Of a DNA stretch of 64,000 nt, positions 58,459 through 64,000 are shown one piece after another. The translations under genes were made by a program, and so were the position numbers. The notes under the pieces are model-generated. The model saw nothing but the letters and a program-made list of their open reading frames with translations. It made no database searches and was not told the DNA's origin. This DNA comes from Pezizomycotina sp. ARF18. Its lineage: Eukaryota > Ascomycota. Location: assembly GCA_002224055.1 (NCBI GenBank), contig AZLU01000131.1:51116-115115 (forward strand), given 5' to 3'. Position 1 is the first letter of the stretch. Each line of letters opens with the position of its first letter.

Positions 58459-59556
58459 ATGGCACGCCAACACCTCTATCACCACCGGAGATATCGTTCC
58501 TGCACAGCTCGCTCGCGCACGACCCTCCCTGCGCCCAGACTCAGGAAAAAAGACCAGTTCCGTCCAATTCTAGCGGAGTGTTCCATCCTACCGTCCTGTA
58601 ACGGTTCGGCGCGCATATGCATGCCCGAAGCCGGCGAGTGCATCGTCGGTATAAAAGCTGAAGTTGAAAAGCACGGCGCAAACCGCAGCCCGAGGATTGG
58701 GTTGAGGTAGCTGTGGATATCGCTAGTGGAGGGGGCGGTGGTCAAGGAGGAGGAGGAGGAGGAGGCGGCGGAGGCGGAGCGGGGTGGTGGAGGTGGCGGC
58801 ATCGTAGGATTGACCGGTGGAGGCGGCGGGTCTGGAAGGGACGAAGGTGACGGCGGAGCTACGATTTGGTTAAAGGAGTCGCTGTTATCCGGCGGAGAAG
58901 ACGGCTCGTTCAGCTTGTTGGAAAGGTTAATTATCAGTAAAGGCTGGCATTGGAAGCTCTACATTGACGTACGGCCCCCTTTTAATATTCTACCTTCCTG
59001 TCCAACAAATGAACTCCACGAAACGGAATCGCTAGCTAACTTTATGATTTCTGCTATATAGGTACTTCTACTCACACCGACATCCCACCCATCGCCTTTA
59101 TTGCTATCCATGACGATGAACCTCGCGCTAGACTCGACATACCTACCAAAGCTAACTTCCCCCACGGACGCCGAAGACATACCAACCTTCTCAGACGATT
59201 GGGAACTCGCGACGCGGTTATACCCCAACAACTCCTACCCCAAGGTACCCATATCGATGCCCATCGTCTCCGTCGGCGAGAACGCCTTCCTGGACCCCAG
59301 CGTGGCAGAGGTCGCCGCTTCTGAAACCGGCCTAGTAGTGACGGTGTCGGTAGTCACGACCAAGAAGGCGGAGGGGAGGTTACCGGTGTCGCGGCATGGA
59401 AGTTGGTATGCCGGAGCGGGGACCGAAAAGACCAAGAAAGGCATGAGTCGGACATTGCTGAAAATCATGGTACAGGAGTGCCGCACTGCAGGGATCGAAA
59501 TGGTGAAGGAGTTGAACAAGACCGTAAACGATCAGTTACGGAAAGAAGGCGGATAA
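58459..59556 (+). CDS. RRP42: exosome core subunit RRP42 (RNase PH-like)
   Basis: Rrp42 is one of six RNase PH-fold subunits in the ring of the eukaryotic RNA exosome; in fungi it has no catalytic activity of its own. Reading across one-base indels in the first 100 bases gives LSPPEISFLHSSLAHDPP, then FRPILAECSILPSCNGSARI, then AGECIVGIKAEVEKHGANRS. An unusual Glu6/Ala/Gly6-rich insert follows (58744-58856). Then SFSLLERLIISKGWHWKLYI joins across a 93-base intron (58969-59061, GTACGG donor, ATAG acceptor, GCTAAC branch) to DVLLLTP. The last part reads YLPKLTSPTDAEDIPTFSDD, MPIVSVGENAFLDPSVAEVA and KGMSRTLLKIMVQECRTAGI and stops at 59556. The SGS/NGSARI and GWHWKLYIDV segments are typical for Rrp42 rather than Rrp43 or Rrp45. 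Confidence 0.9.
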
Positions 59557-60051
59557 TAAAATAAAATACTGGCGGGTAGTTTGGCAGCTTATATACCATG
59601 ATCCTATGGGATTATTTTTCCTTTTGGCGTGTACGATAGTAATACGTATAGAGTTTTATAGGTTAAACGCAGTGCATGCACCGGATTGCGACGGAGTTTC
59701 TTAACGGCTATAAAAAAAAAGCATTCATTATCCATCATCTTAAGGATTTCCGTAGGAGAAAATTATAACAAAAAAATATGAAGAGGGAGATTTGTATATT
59801 TTAGCAACGATATGATCCCATGCTTATGCATTACAGAAACATCCTAATCTCGGTCATTTATATACAAATTATTATTAAAGCACTCGGTCGCCTTTGTATT
59901 GCTTAGCCTTTAAAGCATCATTCTTTCTTTTGACTTCCCCACCATAAGAATGGTGATTTCGTCCCCGTTTTCTCGGCGTTGATCTCTACAGTGCTGGCGC
60001 CTCAGGTGCCGCCGCTTGTGTATCGCTCTGCTCTCATCATCCTCAACGATC
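59557..60051. other. intergenic region between convergent genes
   Basis: 3' flanks of RRP42 (+) and the mitochondrial membrane protein gene (-). The coding end of the leftward gene may extend to about 59915, where an alternative frame stops. Nothing else is seen. Confidence 0.4.
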
Positions 60052-60860
60052 TCACCCCTCGCCTCCTTTCCTCCTTCTCCTTCTTTCCTTAGCTTCCGCG
60101 ATAAGATCACTACTCGCTACCCGGATCCTCACGGTGCCCCACTCCTCGTCGTACGGATGAGGCCTAACAGATATACCCCAACCTTCACCGCCCGTTTTCC
60201 CCTCGACGACGAGAGCGTAGTGCGCCCTCTTCTCCATGTCCTCCACCTCCGCCGCCTCTTCTCCATGATACGCATCGAATGGCTCTTGTCGTCCGCCCTG
60301 TACGCTTCTACGAACTCTTGATCGACGCGATGGGGTGCTTCCAATCCCAGAATGCCAAGTGACTGTACGGGCTCGCCTCCAAAAAGTCGCGGACGCCGAC
60401 GTAGCACGCTAGCGCGATCAGCGTCGAGAGCGTGAAGATGGCGTGGAAGATCTTGTTGTGAGGAAGAAGTGAGCTACTGTCCCCGGTTCGGGCATCGAGC
60501 CGGGGTAGTGCGCCCGCTCGGATTTGTGCTCGGCGCGGGAGTGGGGTGGGCATTCTTCCGGGGGGTGGTGGGGTCGAAGTGGGACGGCGGGCGGTAGCGG
60601 TTCGGTTTCGCGAGGCGGGCGGTTCTTTGGCGCTGCTGCTGCTGCTGCCCTTCGCCTTCGGTGAGGGTTTTCCGGCTTGGGGAGGAGCTGTGCTGGCGAA
60701 GCGGGTGAGAGGGGGCTTGCGAGAGAATTCTGCAAAGGGCGGCGGTGGTGGCAGTAGCGGTAGCATTTCTCCCTAAGAAGGCGGCGACTAATAGAGTGGC
60801 CGAAGGGGTCTGGTGACCAAGTAGCTCAGTCTGGAAATGGCAATTGGCCGATATGGCCAC
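60052..60860 (-). CDS. predicted mitochondrial single-pass membrane protein, conserved-looking, function unknown
   Basis: A basic, Ser/Ala/Thr/Pro-rich N-terminal region, poor in acidic residues (for example LCRILSQAPSHPLRQHSSSP), fits a mitochondrial presequence followed by a disordered linker with Pro runs. One membrane segment follows (KIFHAIFTLSTLIALACYVG, about 60410-60470), then a compact aromatic stretch (DFLEASPYSHLAFWDWKHPI). After a frame change the sequence continues with a charged helix (SFVEAYRADDKSHSMRIMEK, then AHYALVVEG) and a basic end. The start could be 60860 or 60766, and the stop 60052, 60129 or further left near 59910, depending on frame corrections. Overall about 250 residues. 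I do not recognise the family; the topology suggests an inner-membrane protein with a matrix or intermembrane-space helical tail. Confidence 0.6.
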
Positions 60861-62645
60861 ATTTTTAGGATCGGGAAAAAGTCTTTCCCCCTCTTTCCTT
60901 CTACTTAAGATCGTGATCGTTAGGAGGGGTTGATTTTCAGTTTGTTTGGTTATATATATTCAACTCTTTTTTTCCTCTTATTTTTTCAGTCAACGACATT
61001 TGCTTAAATTGCACGCACGCTATCTCATTCTTCCTCAGCACATCTTGCTCAGGCAAGTTTCAAACATCGCCCCGATTACTTCAAAGGATCGTCCTCTGCT
61101 GAACTTGTGGATTTTTCCCTTTCTTTCTTTATTATCAATAATTACGCTTTATTATTTTAGCTATACATTCAGGTATTATCTACGTTTTGTTGGGTGGAAA
61201 AAAAGGAAAAAAAAAAAGGAGCTTCGAAATAACACAAGTAGCGCAAAATATACATATAGTAAAATGATTGAACGAAGCTGGAGCGCAGAAAGCGACGCTC
61301 CAACTCGTATATGAGATAGCCGAGCTCACTTCCTCAATATGAACAACATAGCTTCAACGAATTCGAACTGCACCGTGGTGGATATTGTTCAACGTTTCTT
61401 CTCTCTTAAATGTACAAGGCTTACAAAGGGGAAAAAAAAAAAAAAAAAAAAAATTTGAATGAGAAAAATACGGCTAATAAGAAGCGGATCATATATATTA
61501 TGTTAGTTCAAAATATAGATCTCGGAGAAAACTTGATACTTGTATTAAGTACTTGGATTTGACTATTTAGATATTATGGATTATAGGAGGAACAAAGGAA
61601 ATATACGAAGCTAAAGGTAGCAATGAATGGATGAATAAATGGATACAATGGTGTATATGGGTAAAGTGGGTGACACTATATACATACACTGGAGGCCGCA
61701 AAGCAAAAATGACAAAGGGAAATAGATATTTAGGAAATTTTGTTTTTTTACGAGTAAAAGCCAGAAACAGGTAGGAGAGAGAAAGTATCAAAATATAAAA
61801 CGAGAGTGACAATGGATGACATCATGGAACAGCCAAGGGACGATGGACAATGAGCGCCTGATCCCAAGCAGGATTGTGGTTCCACATCTTGCGCGTTCGG
61901 AGCGAAAGATGCGTTCCAAGGAGAGTTAGGTGGTAGAGCAAGAGATTTTAGTGATTAAAAAAAAAAAGAGCAAAAAAATGTATAAACAATGCAAGAATTA
62001 AAAGGATACAGTATTGTAAATTGGCAAAGCGAATATTGAAATTCAAGCGAAAAAAGAACAATATACCCTATACCAAAGTCGCTGTACTAAGAAGAACGAA
62101 AGGACAAAGCATAAAGAGAGAAAGAAACATATATGAACAAGGCGGATTAAATATAGATTAAAAATAAACTAAATGATTTCCTAGGAATTTTTTGGAGCAT
62201 GCAAATATGAGGAAACAGATATGAACAAAAATCAATGTGATATTGGGCGAAAGAAATTTGAAGGAATTTGTAAATAGAAAAGGTAAAAAATAGAGACAAA
62301 AGGAAAGAAACAAAAAAGGACCCAATCTATAGCATAGCGCCAGCAATTCCCTTTAAATAGATAAGATTTCCTCATTTCGAAGACAGTCCAAAAATTTTGT
62401 GGTTTTCGATCAAATCAAAAGCAACAAAACGACGCGCGTAGCGGAGATCTATATATGCCATTCATCGAGGTAGGTGATTTCAAAAAAAAGAAAGAAAATT
62501 ATGTAGAAGCCGAGAGTAGTATATTCAAGAGCGCGACGCGATTCGATAAATATTGGATACGGCTCGTCGTAGCAAAAGGAAAACGAAATGGAAGAAGTCG
62601 AATTCATAAGACCGATAGACTATCTTCTGTTACTGTTGTACGCAT
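60861..62645. other. AT-rich intergenic region
   Basis: About 1.8 kb with no protein-like frame. It contains a poly-A run (61431-61453) and A-rich sequence (61960-62330). It is the upstream flank of the membrane-protein gene and the 3' flank of the leftward gene at the right edge. Confidence 0.5.
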
Positions 62646-63980
62646 TTACCGCAGCGCTGTTGCCCAGTGATGATCATCGTATGGCGGCGTTGGCCATTTG
62701 GTTGCCCCGGCTTCCTCATCTGAAGGTTTGTGGCCGGCTCGCCGCCGCCCTTTTCCAAGCGCATCCATACTTTTGAGAAGCATGGCCGAAGATACTAGCG
62801 ACAGACATTTGCTTGTGCGATGGAGGGGTAGGATATGCCGTTGGACTGATCGTTCTCTCGGGAGTCTGCCTCGATGATTGATGATCTGTAGAAATAGAGA
62901 GCTGTTGCTGTTGAAGCCGCTCAAGTCGCCTCGCCACCCTAGCGGCGAGATATGGCTTCATCGAGAAGTTCCTCCTCTTCGTCAGGGACATCGTATTGTG
63001 TCACTTTCGCTACAGCCCGACGAGTTCGCGAGGACACAGGCCAGCAACGGAAGAATTGTTTACGACGCCTGCGGCAGATTGCTGTACTGATGTAATCGGT
63101 CCGACATCTTTCCGTGTGCCATTCGATGACGAGACAACACTGGGGGCGGTGAAACCAACTGCTGACGATATACCGCCGAGTGATGCTTCGAACCGTTGAG
63201 GCCCACTCCACTTGGTACTCGCCACAAAATTCTGATAACCCGAATCGCGATGAGAATGGGATCGCCCTCTGGCATGCCGGTGCTCGATGGACTGGACACC
63301 TGATCAACGACCATAGAAGATCTGTTCGAACTCCACATCCCACAGCCGGCCTGGGCCTCTACATCGTCATCCGCTGGAGAGACAGAGCCTGTTTCTACCT
63401 GACAACCTCCTAACCCGTTTCCTAAAATGGGCAACACATTCGAACTTTCTTTGCGTCCGGGCGGCGAGGCAACAGATCTTTGACCTGTTAAGGATGAGAG
63501 AGCTGCCGCATGAGGGCCGGTTTGTATACTGTTGCTGACTGTTACTGTTGACCGACAACTGCCTTCCAAGCTTCTGCTGCTTTTCTCCTCGGAGGATTTC
63601 TTATATCAAAGTAATGGTGGTAGTCATGTTCTCAACATATCTTCCAAGGTCTTGAGACTGGCGGATCGCTGCCTGAGCGGTCACGGTATCTGAGTGGGAG
63701 GAGACTGTCGAATAGTAGCAAGAAGGAATCGGCGCGCCATGGATTGTCTAGGTGCATGCCAAGTAGATCTCTTCTCGTCCTTGCAAGCCACAGCGGCAGG
63801 CTGAGGTTTCGCTTGAGCTCGAATTTCGTATTGTTGGCTTGGTAGTTGGCGGGATTGGAGGACGCTGGTCGAATTGCTACCAGCAAACGACTTCCTAAAC
63901 CATGATGGCTTTTGATGCAAGCTGGTGTGACCTGTATCGGAATCGTTTGCATTGGTCGTTTCTTTCGAAGACACCCTCAA
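62646..63980 (-). CDS. C-terminal part of an unidentified gene running in from the right edge
   Basis: The region is GC-richer than the spacers and, read leftward across several frame changes, yields Ser/Gln/Pro-rich, mostly disordered sequence: KPSWFRKSFAGSNSTSVLQS, EIRAQAKPQPAAVACKDEKR, GGISSAVGFTAPSVVSSSNG, VPDEEEELLDEAISRR, ARRLERLQQQQLSIS, and near the left end SDEEAGATKWPTPPYDDHHW with stop at 62646. The WPTPPYDDHHW end looks like a conserved short motif. No domain is recognised, and the start is probably outside the window. It could contain introns. The continuous coding-like composition is the main evidence. Confidence 0.4.
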
Positions 63981-64000
63981 CTCGGAGTTTCTGCTTCTCA

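Noticed and set aside
60815-60840. TAGCTCAGTCTGG, which resembles a tRNA A box
   Set aside because: No B box (GGTTCGANTCC) and no cloverleaf arms follow within 100 bases; no tRNA gene was supported anywhere in the window.
1-64000. Widespread pseudogenisation or repeat-induced point mutation
   Set aside because: Genes keep intact domain residues between single-base indels and do not show excess C-to-T or G-to-A stops; sequence error explains the pattern better.
1-64000. CRISPR arrays, bacterial operons, prophage or plasmid features
   Set aside because: Spliceosomal introns and nuclear eukaryotic genes throughout; no regularly spaced direct repeats of the needed kind.
1-64000. A secondary-metabolite or resistance gene cluster
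   Set aside because: No polyketide synthase, peptide synthetase, terpene cyclase or cluster-type regulator; the genes are unrelated housekeeping and regulatory functions.

Overview
This window is nuclear DNA from a filamentous ascomycete (Pezizomycotina). The evidence is a set of clearly fungal genes with short introns (about 50-120 bases, GTAAGT/GTATGT-type donors, CTAAC-type branch sites, NAG acceptors), GC-richer exons set in AT-rich spacers full of long A/T homopolymers, and fungal-type families: a Dicer-like DCL2, the prohibitin interactor GEP3, BDF1 and PRE8. I cannot place it to genus. Gene density is low, about one gene per 3-4 kb.

Layout. 0-3.2 kb: spacer with a possible partial gene at the left edge. 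3.2-5.9 kb (-): UTP5, rRNA processing. 6-10.3 kb: AT-rich spacer with a 187-base tandem duplication and a GT microsatellite. 10.3-14.0 kb (+): BDF1, a double-bromodomain BET protein. 16.2-17.1 kb (-): a secreted protein of unknown function. 19.6-20.0 kb (+): weak small gene. 20.6-23.2 kb (+): GEP3, a circularly permuted mitochondrial GTPase. 23.7-24.8 kb (+): PRE8, proteasome alpha-2. 26.3-28.7 kb (+): MFS sugar/polyol transporter. 30.0-30.6 kb (-): Q-rich protein. 30.6-34.7 kb: spacer with two foldable elements. 34.7-36.0 kb (+): F-box protein. 36.9-38.0 kb (-): ATP5 (OSCP). 38.6-39.1 kb (-): LEA-like stress protein. 40.6-41.5 kb (+): MOB1. 42.4-43.2 kb (-): peptidyl-tRNA hydrolase. 44.0-47.8 kb (+): SNF2-type ATPase. 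48.6-49.6 kb (+): RING-CH membrane E3 ligase. 50.1-51.1 kb (+): Fic-like protein. 51.7-57.4 kb (+): DCL2. 58.5-59.6 kb (+): RRP42. 60.1-60.9 kb (-): mitochondrial membrane protein. 62.6-64.0 kb (-): 3' part of an unidentified gene.

The genes do not form a metabolic cluster; this is ordinary housekeeping and regulatory content. Nearly every gene, including ones expected to be essential, is broken by single-base indels inside conserved domains. That pattern points to an indel-prone assembly rather than decay. I located domains across the breaks and give outer coordinates.

The most interesting observations are a Ser/Pro-rich insert in DCL2 carrying three copies of an ELSI-DDIM-like motif, a SNF2 C-terminal tail with four PP1-docking-like RVxF motifs, a Fic-like protein with an altered active-site motif and an 11-bp tandem duplication, and an unassigned three-way-junction fold near 31.2 kb.
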